A stretch of 33,760 nt of DNA, taken from contig CANIHR010000017.1 of assembly GCA_947467185.1 (NCBI GenBank), positions 1 through 33,760 of the forward strand. The letters are read 5' to 3'. A program made the translations under genes and the position numbers. Origin of the DNA: Bryobacterales bacterium (GTDB taxonomy: Bacteria; Acidobacteriota; Terriglobia; Bryobacterales; Bryobacteraceae). The notes under the pieces are model-generated. The model worked only from the letters and a program-made list of their open reading frames with translations, searched no databases and was not told the origin of the DNA. This document shows, piece by piece, positions 26,666 through 33,760 of this stretch (position 1 is the stretch's first letter; the number at the start of each line of letters is the position of its first letter).

Positions 26666-28108
26666 ATGACGCGCGAAGAAAAACTGATCAGTTCCAAAAT
26701 CGGCCGCCGCGGCTTCATGAGCAGCGGCGTCACAGCCGCAGGCACCCTCGCTGCCCTCGCCGGTCGCGAACTCGCCATGGCGCAGACACCCATGCTGCCC
26801 TCCACCGCCGACTCCATCATTGTTCTGTGGATGGCCGGTGGTATGGCAGCTACCGAGACCTTCGATCCCAAACGCTACACGCCCTTTGCCCCCGGCGTCC
26901 GCACCGACCGTGTCCTCAGCACCTTCCCGGCCATCGACACTGCCGTCGACAACATCAAGATCTCCCAGGGTCTGGAACGCGTTGCCAAAGTGATGGACCG
27001 CGCCACGCTCATCAAGACCTTCCAGGCCGCCGACCTCGGCTTCATCCTCCACTCCCGCCACCAGTACCACTGGCATACCGGCTACGTGCCGCCGCAGCCC
27101 ATGGCCATCCCCCACCTCGGCGCGGTCATCGCGAAGACCCTCGGTCCCCGCGTGCCCACCATGCCGCCGTTCATCTCCATCGGGCAAAATCTGGAAATCG
27201 GCGCCGAAGCCGCGCCCCTCAAGTCCTTCCACACCGCCGGCTACCTCGGCACGGAATACGGTCCCTTCCTGATCACCAACCCGCAGGACGCCGCCTCCGC
27301 CGTCCGCCCTCCGGCCGACCTGGGCCAGGAGCGCTTCCGCACCCGCCGCAATCTCTACGAGCGCATTCTAGCCGCCCAGCCCGTCTATCAATACGCGGGC
27401 GATTTCCAGCGCGAGTCCATGCTCCGCTCCCTCGATAATGCGGACCGCCTTCTGAACTCACCGCAGGCCAAAGCCTTCGACCTTTCGCAGGAGCCGGAAG
27501 CCACCCGCAACGTCTACGGCCAGAGTCGCTTCGGCCAGGGCTGCCTCCTCGCCCGCCGCCTCGTCGAAAACGGCGCGCGCTACGTCGAAGTCACCTCCGA
27601 GTACATCCCCTTCGTCAACTGGGATTCCCACCAGGATGGCCACTCCCGCGCTCAGGAAATGAAGCAGCGGATCGACGCGCCCATCGCTCAACTCATCCTT
27701 GACCTGGAAGAACGCGGCCTCCTGAACCGGACCCTCGTCGTGCTCGCCAGTGAATTCAGCCGCGACGCCATCACCGAGGGCAAGGTAGGCAAGGAAGTGA
27801 AGGACCAGTCCTCGCAAACCCCCGACGTGATGCAGCAGCCGACCCACTACGGCATGCACCGCCACTTCACCGGAGCCGGTGCCGTCCTCATGTTCGGCGG
27901 AGGCGTGAAAAAAGGTTTCGTCTACGGCAAGACAGCCGACGAGCGCCCGTGTATCACGCTCGAAAACCCGGTCTCTATGGAAGACCTCCACGCGACGATG
28001 TATCACACCCTCGGCATCCCGCCGACCCACTCCTTCATTACGGAAAAGCGCCCCGTCTACGTGACGAAAGACGGAAAAGGTAAGGCGATCAAAGCGCTGT
28101 TCGCTTAG
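26666..28108 (+). CDS. DUF1501 domain-containing protein
   Basis: TAT-like IGRRGFMSSGVTAAGTLAALAG; IIVLWMAGGMAATETFDPK; YVEVTSEYIPFVNWDSHQDG; VLASEFSRDA; follows the DUF1549/1553 gene as usual. Confidence 0.9.
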   Translation: MTREEKLISSKIGRRGFMSSGVTAAGTLAALAGRELAMAQTPMLPSTADSIIVLWMAGGMAATETFDPKRYTPFAPGVRTDRVLSTFPAIDTAVDNIKISQGLERVAKVMDRATLIKTFQAADLGFILHSRHQYHWHTGYVPPQPMAIPHLGAVIAKTLGPRVPTMPPFISIGQNLEIGAEAAPLKSFHTAGYLGTEYGPFLITNPQDAASAVRPPADLGQERFRTRRNLYERILAAQPVYQYAGDFQRESMLRSLDNADRLLNSPQAKAFDLSQEPEATRNVYGQSRFGQGCLLARRLVENGARYVEVTSEYIPFVNWDSHQDGHSRAQEMKQRIDAPIAQLILDLEERGLLNRTLVVLASEFSRDAITEGKVGKEVKDQSSQTPDVMQQPTHYGMHRHFTGAGAVLMFGGGVKKGFVYGKTADERPCITLENPVSMEDLHATMYHTLGIPPTHSFITEKRPVYVTKDGKGKAIKALFA

Positions 28109-28129
28109 ACTAAGCCCAAAGGGGCCAAA

Positions 28130-28531
28130 ATGGAATCACCACAAAGCGGACGCATCCTGGGAATCGGCGGCATCTTCTTCAAATCCGCCAATCGCGACCA
28201 AATGAAGGAATGGTATTCGAAGCACCTGGGCCTTGCGGACAGCGGTCACGGCGTGATGCTGCCCTGGCGTCAGCACGACGCCCCGGAAAAAGAACACGTC
28301 ACCGTGTGGAGTGTCTTCCCCGCCGCGACGGACTACTTCGGTCCCGGTCCATCACCGTTCATGATCAACTACATCGTGGACGACATGGATGCTCTCCTCG
28401 AGCGCCTCGAAAAAGAGGGAGTCCAGATCGATCCCAACCGCATGAACGAATCCTACGGCCGCTTCGCCTGGATCTACGACTCCGACGGCAACAAGATCGA
28501 ACTCTGGCAGCCGGTCTCTGACGCAGCGTAA
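28130..28531 (+). CDS. VOC (glyoxalase/bleomycin resistance) family protein
   Basis: GGIFFKSANRDQMKEWYSKHLGL...FMINYIVDDMDALLERLEKEGVQID...GRFAWIYDSDGNKIELWQPV. Confidence 0.92.
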   Translation: MESPQSGRILGIGGIFFKSANRDQMKEWYSKHLGLADSGHGVMLPWRQHDAPEKEHVTVWSVFPAATDYFGPGPSPFMINYIVDDMDALLERLEKEGVQIDPNRMNESYGRFAWIYDSDGNKIELWQPVSDAA

Positions 28532-28556
28532 ACAGCCCCGGGTGCATATCGTACAG

Positions 28557-28979
28557 TTAGCGGAATGGGTTTTCGATGCGCACGCCGCGGATAGTTTGGC
28601 CGTGTTGCAGATCTTCGGTTAGCAGGCGGGCACATTGCCCATCCGTTGCTGCGCTCACTATCAGCGAATCCCACCACGACAGTTTCTCGACGGCATGGAT
28701 CGAAAGCGCGGTTTCGAGTAGGCTTCGACTCGATTCTACCCTTGCCAGCGGCTCCACAAGTTCCGCATACAAAGTCGCCGCATCGTTAGGTGTAAACGGT
28801 GTCGCCGCCTTGCGCAAAAGAAAGTTCAGCCATTCATGAACCACCTGGAAGCTGACCATGCCAGTACCCTTGGCTCGGGCGTCCAGAACCAGAGACAAGG
28901 CGATCTCGTGTTTTCGCGGGTCCCTTCGGTCCACCGCGTAAATCAGGACGTTGGAATCCAGCAGAAATCTATCGTTCAT
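28557..28979 (-). CDS. PIN-domain ribonuclease toxin (VapC-like)
   Basis: MNDRFLLDSNVLIYAVDRRDPRKHEIA...EWLNFLL...LSWWDSLIVSAATDGQCARLLTEDLQHGQTIRGVRIENPF; start taken internal to the over-long ORF 28557-29951. Confidence 0.88.
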   Translation of the reverse strand: MNDRFLLDSNVLIYAVDRRDPRKHEIALSLVLDARAKGTGMVSFQVVHEWLNFLLRKAATPFTPNDAATLYAELVEPLARVESSRSLLETALSIHAVEKLSWWDSLIVSAATDGQCARLLTEDLQHGQTIRGVRIENPFR

Positions 28980-29196
28980 TGAGTTCTTCGCGGCTTGGTC
29001 GGGGACCCGCCTCGAAATACGGCATCCGGTCCAGCAGTTTCTCAATGTCAGCCCGCGTCGGAGTCGTCTCGTCGGAGTATTTTGCCAGCCAGATCCGGAA
29101 TTCGCTGTTGAGGGTCGTCTTGCGTGATTCCGCTTTCCGTCGCGCGCGCTCAATGACCTCCGGATCGGCGCTGAAGGTGAGATTTCGGAGTCCCAT
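28969..29196 (-). CDS. VapB-like antitoxin of the PIN-domain toxin
   Basis: 75 aa, RHH-like N-terminus MGLRNLTFSADPEVIERARRKAESRKTTLNSEFRIWLAKY; 11-nt overlap with the PIN gene. Confidence 0.8.
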   Translation of the reverse strand: MGLRNLTFSADPEVIERARRKAESRKTTLNSEFRIWLAKYSDETTPTRADIEKLLDRMPYFEAGPRPSREELNER

Positions 29197-29273
29197 ATAT
29201 TTCCAGTGTACGCGAAACGACTCGTGTGTGCGAGTCCTCCGACACCTATGCCCAACTCTTCATTCGGCACGAT

Positions 29274-30974
29274 ATGATGGCCACGGTGCGAAACCCGGGT
29301 CAACAGTATCGCTTCCGCGCAGGCTTGCTCCTCCTCGTCACCGTCGCCCTCCTCCTCGCCTTCAACGCCGCCAGCCAGCCTCCCAAGCCCACCGCTCCGG
29401 TCCCCTCCCAATTCACAGATATCGCCCTCCGCGTCCGGTTCGACTACGTAACCCGCAACGACTTCCGCGACCGCAAGTACTTCCCGCAACCCATGTGCGG
29501 CGGAGTCGCCATCTTCGATTTCGATAACGACGGCTGGCAGGATATCTTCTTCACCAACGGCTCCGAACTTCCCTCCATGCAGCGCCCCGCGGCCTTCAAC
29601 AACTGCCTCCTCCACAACCGGCACGACGGCACCTTTGACGACCAGACCGCCGCCGCCGGCCTCCTCGGCAAAGACATGGGCTACAGCCTCGGCGTCGCAG
29701 TTGGTGACTACGACAACGACGGTTTCGCCGACCTCTTCATCTGCAATCTCGGCGAAAACAAACTCCTCCACAACAACCACAACGGCACCTTCACCGACGT
29801 CACGCCCGGCGCGGGCCTCGGCAAACCGCAGGACACCATCAGCGTCGATGCCGCGTGGTTCGATTACGACGGGGATAGTCTCCCCGACCTCCTCGTCTCC
29901 GACTACACCAAATGGACCCCCGCCGCTGATTTCCGCTGCGTCGATGCTCAAAAACGGGAAATCTACTGCAGCCCCACCCGCTACATCAGCGTGCCCGACC
30001 GCCTCTACCGCAACCTCGGAAACGGCAAGTTCGAGGACATCACGGCCGCCGCCGGACTCTCGGAAGCTCGCGGCAAAGGCATGGGCATCTCCATAGCTGA
30101 CGTGGACCGCGACGGCCGACCTGACGTCTTCGTCGTCAACGACACCGAACGCAACTTCCTCTTTATGAACCAGGGTGGCGGCAAGTTTCGCGAACTCGGC
30201 GTCCCGTTCGGCGTCGCCTATAACGACGATGGTGTCACCGTGAACGGCATGGGTTCCGACGCTAAAGACTACGACAACGACGGCTTCCCCGACTTCTTCT
30301 ACAACAACCTGCCCAGCCAGGTCTTCGCGCTCTTCCGGAACGAAGCAGGTAAGGCTTTCCGCTACGTGAGTCCCGCCGCCGCACTGGGACGACTCTCATA
30401 TCGCTTCGGTGGCTGGAGCGCCGGCTTCATCGACTACGACAACGACGGCTGGAAGGACATCTACTCCGCCAACGGGGACGTCGATTACCTCGGCGACAAC
30501 GCAAAACAGGCCGACACCATGTTCCGCAACGAGGGTGGCAAGACGTTCTCCGATGCCTCGCCCCGCATGGGCTCCGCCTTCACGCGACTCGGCTACCACC
30601 GCGGAGCCTCGTTTGGCGATCTCAATAACGACGGTTCTCTCGACATCGTCGTTACCGGCCTGAATGAACGCCCCCGCATCCTCATGAACGCCGGTAATAA
30701 AGGCCGTCACTGGTTGAGCCTCGAACTGACCGGCACCAAAGCCAGCCGCGACGCCGTCGGCGCGAACGTGAAGGTGACTACCGCGTCCGGCCGCACACTG
30801 ATCAACCATGTGGCAATCTCGATCGGCCTGCTGTCTTCTTCGGAAAAGCGCGTCCACTTCGGGCTCGGCTCCGAAGCCGAAATCAAAACTGTCGAGATTC
30901 AGTGGCCCGGCGGCCAGGTCCAGACGCTGAACAACGTCCGCGCCGACCAGTTCCTGAAAGTCCGCGAGCCCTAA
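29274..30974 (+). CDS. CRTAC1-family FG-GAP/VCBS repeat protein with ASPIC/UnbV C-terminus
   Basis: Repeated DFDNDGWQDIFFTNG, DYDNDGFADLFICN, DYDNDGWKDIYSANG, DLNNDGSLDIVVTG; C-terminal 'RDAVGANVKVTTASGRT...VHFGLGSEAEIKTVEIQWPGG'. Confidence 0.9.
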   Translation: MMATVRNPGQQYRFRAGLLLLVTVALLLAFNAASQPPKPTAPVPSQFTDIALRVRFDYVTRNDFRDRKYFPQPMCGGVAIFDFDNDGWQDIFFTNGSELPSMQRPAAFNNCLLHNRHDGTFDDQTAAAGLLGKDMGYSLGVAVGDYDNDGFADLFICNLGENKLLHNNHNGTFTDVTPGAGLGKPQDTISVDAAWFDYDGDSLPDLLVSDYTKWTPAADFRCVDAQKREIYCSPTRYISVPDRLYRNLGNGKFEDITAAAGLSEARGKGMGISIADVDRDGRPDVFVVNDTERNFLFMNQGGGKFRELGVPFGVAYNDDGVTVNGMGSDAKDYDNDGFPDFFYNNLPSQVFALFRNEAGKAFRYVSPAAALGRLSYRFGGWSAGFIDYDNDGWKDIYSANGDVDYLGDNAKQADTMFRNEGGKTFSDASPRMGSAFTRLGYHRGASFGDLNNDGSLDIVVTGLNERPRILMNAGNKGRHWLSLELTGTKASRDAVGANVKVTTASGRTLINHVAISIGLLSSSEKRVHFGLGSEAEIKTVEIQWPGGQVQTLNNVRADQFLKVREP

Positions 30975-31714
30975 TTTTTCTGCGTTTTGCGCGCGGTGTT
31001 GATAGCCTGGGCCCCCTGGGTCCGGTTAAACGACCGCAGCGCCTCGCGGAAGTGGATCACCATATACTCCCGGGCCTGCACAGCGTCGCCATCGGAAATC
31101 GCATCCGCAATTCGCTGGTGCGTCACCGCCACCTGGTCCAGTTCCGACTGCACCACGCGGTTCTTCAACCCCACCCGAATCGTCGTCTTCAATGCCCCAC
31201 GAAGCGCGCTGCCAATCAGGCCGAACAGTGGATTCCCCGTAGCCTGGCCAATGGTCTCGTGAAACCGCGCATCGGCCTCGGCGAAAAGATCCTGACGCGC
31301 AATATTCGCCCGCATGATCGCAGCCTCATGCTGCAGGGCGGCCGCGTGCGTCGGTAGTCTGTTTTCTGCCGCCAGTTCCGCCGCACGTACCTCAATCGCC
31401 GCGCGCAAATGCAATGCCTGTTCCGTGGTTGCTTGCTCGGTCGAGATCGCGTGTTCCAGCAGGTGCTCAAGCACACCCTCATTAATGCTGCCCACCCGTG
31501 GTGGTCGGCCGTTGCTGATTTCGAGGATTCCCGCCATCCGCAGACCTCGGTACGCTTCGCGAACAATACCCCGGCTGATGCCCAACTCCGAACTCACGCT
31601 CAGTTCCGACGGGACCTCGTCTCCGGAGCGCAGTCTATTCTCCCGGATGTACGTCACCATATGCCGCGCGACCGTATCGGAAAGGCTGCTTCTGGTCGGA
31701 TCAGGGGTTGACAT
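30971..31714 (-). CDS. GntR-family transcriptional regulator, FadR/FCD subfamily
   Basis: SDTVARHMVTYIRENRLRSGDEVPSELSVSSELGISRGIVREAYRGLRMAGILEISNGRPPRVG wHTH, then FCD domain. Confidence 0.93.
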   Translation of the reverse strand: MSTPDPTRSSLSDTVARHMVTYIRENRLRSGDEVPSELSVSSELGISRGIVREAYRGLRMAGILEISNGRPPRVGSINEGVLEHLLEHAISTEQATTEQALHLRAAIEVRAAELAAENRLPTHAAALQHEAAIMRANIARQDLFAEADARFHETIGQATGNPLFGLIGSALRGALKTTIRVGLKNRVVQSELDQVAVTHQRIADAISDGDAVQAREYMVIHFREALRSFNRTQGAQAINTARKTQKN

Positions 31715-31767
31715 TTTCTTACATTCTACCTTTGGCTGGCGGAGTGCCTATAAATCTACTACAAACC

Positions 31768-31796
31768 TTGACCTGTTTAACAGGCCCTGATAGCAT
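31768..31796 (+). promoter_or_regulatory. Candidate promoter with an operator palindrome in its spacer
   Basis: TTGACC (31768-31773) - 17 nt - TAGCAT (31791-31796); palindrome CCTGTT-T-AACAGG at 31772-31784; between a GntR gene and a + strand gene. Confidence 0.45.
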
Positions 31797-31803
31797 CAAT
31801 CCC

Positions 31804-32808
31804 ATGCGTCTTCGCCTTCCTCTCCTGTTCGCCGCCGTCGCCCTCTGTGGCCAGGCTGCCGAGCCACCATCTGCGGTGATCTCCAGCAAACAGATTAAGG
31901 TGAACCTATATCTGCCGGATGTAGAGAAAGGCTTCTACCAGGGAGCCCGGTTCGACTGGAGTGGCATGATCGGTCTGGTCGAGGCTGGTGGCCACAAGTT
32001 CTACGGTCAATGGTTCAAGAGGGTAGATCCGGAAACCCGCGACGTTGGGTACAAGGAAGATGGCGTTGTGGCCGCCGTGAACACGGCTGCGGTAGGCCCC
32101 GTGGAGGAATTTCAGACGCCCCTCGGCTTCGCCACCGCCAAACCGGGCGAAACCTTCGTGAAGATCGGCGTTGGCTCCCTCGAAAAGACAGCCGACAACC
32201 AGTACGCCTTCGCCAAAGTCTTTAAGATCGTCGATCATGGCAAATGGAGCGTGAAGCGCTCCCCCACCTCCGTCGAAATCACGCACGACCTCCTCGACAA
32301 AAGCTCCGGCTATGGCTATTCCTACACGAAGATCATTCGTGTCGCGCCCGATAAGCCCCAGTTGATCATCGAACACCGCCTGAAAAATACCGGCGCCCAA
32401 CCCATTCTCTCCACCCTCTACGACCACAACTTCACCGTGTTCGACGGCGAACCCACCGGCGACATCACCGTCACGGTGCCCTGGGAAATCAAGTCCACCC
32501 GTCCGCCCGACGCGAAGTTCGCCACTGTCTCCGGCCACGAATTCGTCTATGCCAAAACGCTCGAAGGTCAGGAACGCGCTTCCGGCGGCCTGCAGGGCTT
32601 TGGCCCCGACGCCTCCCAGTACGACTTCCGTATTGAGAACAAGAAGACCGGCACCGGTATCCGCATCCAGGGCGACCGTCCGCTGACGAACGCTACTGTC
32701 TGGTCCATCCGCCCCGTAATGGCGGTGGAACCGTTTATCGAAATCAAGGCCGATCCCGGCAAAGAGTTTACCTGGGCGTACACCTACACTTACTACAATC
32801 TCAAGTAA
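31804..32808 (+). CDS. Secreted protein with galactose-mutarotase-like (aldose 1-epimerase-like) layout
   Basis: Signal MRLRLPLLFAAVALCGQAA; VNLYLPDVEKGFYQGARFDWSGMI...IIEHRLKNTGAQPILSTLYDHNFTVFDG...F. Confidence 0.65.
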   Translation: MRLRLPLLFAAVALCGQAAEPPSAVISSKQIKVNLYLPDVEKGFYQGARFDWSGMIGLVEAGGHKFYGQWFKRVDPETRDVGYKEDGVVAAVNTAAVGPVEEFQTPLGFATAKPGETFVKIGVGSLEKTADNQYAFAKVFKIVDHGKWSVKRSPTSVEITHDLLDKSSGYGYSYTKIIRVAPDKPQLIIEHRLKNTGAQPILSTLYDHNFTVFDGEPTGDITVTVPWEIKSTRPPDAKFATVSGHEFVYAKTLEGQERASGGLQGFGPDASQYDFRIENKKTGTGIRIQGDRPLTNATVWSIRPVMAVEPFIEIKADPGKEFTWAYTYTYYNLK

Positions 32809-33760
32809 ATGAAGCTTCGCTCCGCGGTCCTGGCGCTGTTGCTTGTCACCGCGCCCGCGCGGAATCGCAGCGGTGCGTTCCAGTCGCCCCCGGAAGTCCG
32901 TTATCCGGCTCGCGACGGAGGCGTCGAGACTCTTCGCGTCCGCGCGCAGGCCCAGCAGCAGACCGCCGCGCAGTTCGAAGTGGAACATGACTTCCACTTC
33001 ACCGACCGCATCGTCGAAAGCGGCATCACCTTCGTCCCCCACATCGTGGATGATGCAGGGCTGAACTACAAGGCCGTCCACTACGATCACGGAACCGGCA
33101 TCGCCGCCGCCGATGTGGATGGCGATGGTCTTTCCGACATCTACTTCGTCAATCAGACCGGCGGCAACGAACTCTGGAAGAATCTCGGCGGCGGTAAATT
33201 CCGCAACATCACCGATAGCTCCGGCGCCGCCGTCAAAGGCCGAATTTCCGTGGGAGCCTTCTTCGCCGACATCGATAATGACGGCGACCCCGATCTCTTC
33301 ATCACCACTGTCCGCGGCGGCAATGTCCTGCTGGAAAACGACGGTCACGGCGTCTTCCGCGATATCACGCAACGCGCCGGCGTCGGCCAGGTGGCCCACT
33401 CCTCCGGCAGCGTTTTTTTTGACTACAACCGCGACGGCCTGCCCGACCTGCTCGTCTGTAACGTTGGCAAATACACCTCCGAAACCAAAGGCGCTCAGGG
33501 CCAGTATGTAGGGTTCCCCGACGCGTTCTCCGGCCACATGTACTCCGAGCGTTTCGAATACCCGGTCCTCTACCGCAATCTCGGCGGCGGAAGGTTTCGC
33601 GACGTCACCGCCGCCACAGGTCTGAAGCCGCGCGGCTGGTGCGGTGATGTCTCCGTCGCCGATCTCAATAACGATGGCTTTCCTGACATCTACTTCCTCA
33701 ACATGATGGGAGCCAACCACTACTTCGAAAACCGTGGTGGCCAGGCCTTCGTCGAACGTC
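32809..33760 (+). CDS. CRTAC1-family FG-GAP repeat protein, truncated by the window end
   Basis: MKLRSAVLALLLVTAPA signal; ADVDGDGLSDIYFVNQTGGNELWKNLGGGKF, ADIDNDGDPDLFITTVRGGN, DYNRDGLPDLLVCN, ADLNNDGFPDIYFLN. Confidence 0.88.
   Translation, partial: MKLRSAVLALLLVTAPARNRSGAFQSPPEVRYPARDGGVETLRVRAQAQQQTAAQFEVEHDFHFTDRIVESGITFVPHIVDDAGLNYKAVHYDHGTGIAAADVDGDGLSDIYFVNQTGGNELWKNLGGGKFRNITDSSGAAVKGRISVGAFFADIDNDGDPDLFITTVRGGNVLLENDGHGVFRDITQRAGVGQVAHSSGSVFFDYNRDGLPDLLVCNVGKYTSETKGAQGQYVGFPDAFSGHMYSERFEYPVLYRNLGGGRFRDVTAATGLKPRGWCGDVSVADLNNDGFPDIYFLNMMGANHYFENRGGQAFVER

Noticed and set aside
24090-28531. DUF1549/1553 + DUF1501 + VOC cluster as novel
   Set aside because: The DUF1549/DUF1553-DUF1501 pair is a common arrangement in Planctomycetes and Acidobacteriota; nothing unusual in the sequence.
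28983-29951. N-terminal two-thirds of the 464-aa - strand ORF 28557-29951
   Set aside because: Antisense to the CRTAC1/FG-GAP gene, low-complexity V/E/G-rich; the real gene is the PIN toxin starting at 28979.
31906-33720. 604-aa - strand ORF
   Set aside because: Antisense to the mutarotase-like and FG-GAP genes; long only because repeated GAC/GAT-rich FG-GAP codons give few antisense stops.
1-33760. CRISPR arrays, tRNA/rRNA genes, transposases or integrases
   Set aside because: No regularly spaced direct repeats, no recognisable tRNA/rRNA sequence and no mobile-element enzyme was seen; absence judged by eye only.

Overview
The window looks like a chromosome segment from a GC-rich Acidobacteriota-type genome (inferred from gene style only: DUF1549/1553-DUF1501 pairs, CRTAC1/FG-GAP proteins, TAT-signal sugar isomerases). 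Most of it is conserved housekeeping or metabolic genes. On the - strand these are infC, a TIM-barrel isomerase, a BNR-repeat protein, der, a quinoprotein dehydrogenase with a cytochrome c, an rfbA-like gene and a GntR regulator. On the + strand they are a DinG-family helicase, a queD-like gene, glucarate dehydratase, gamma-glutamyltransferase, a porin / PstS-like / hybrid histidine kinase cluster, DUF1549/1553 + DUF1501 + VOC genes, and FG-GAP proteins. The strongest unexplained signal is a ~320-bp dispersed element present twice in opposite orientation (232-555 and 14200-14517). Each copy has a nearly identical leader with hairpins, a Shine-Dalgarno, a 25-26 codon ORF missed by the ORF track (MIFSMLIVCLVFLRLRRLKIKIDFRF / MALLMLFFGLLKRLKRIGIKIDFTF), a 3' hairpin and a conserved tail. 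The small ORF has diverged in nucleotides but kept a hydrophobic-basic-IKIDFxF layout with synonymous changes, so it looks like a real membrane micropeptide carried on a structured RNA. Other items worth checking: a Septu/PtuAB-like ATPase+HNH pair in a compact four-gene operon with a ribbon-helix-helix protein and a membrane protein; a hybrid histidine kinase broken by one extra G in the ATP-binding G-box; a glucarate dehydratase whose conserved N-terminus extends past the called start with no ATG/GTG/TTG; a GntR-adjacent palindrome inside a promoter spacer; and an orphan phage-type structural protein.
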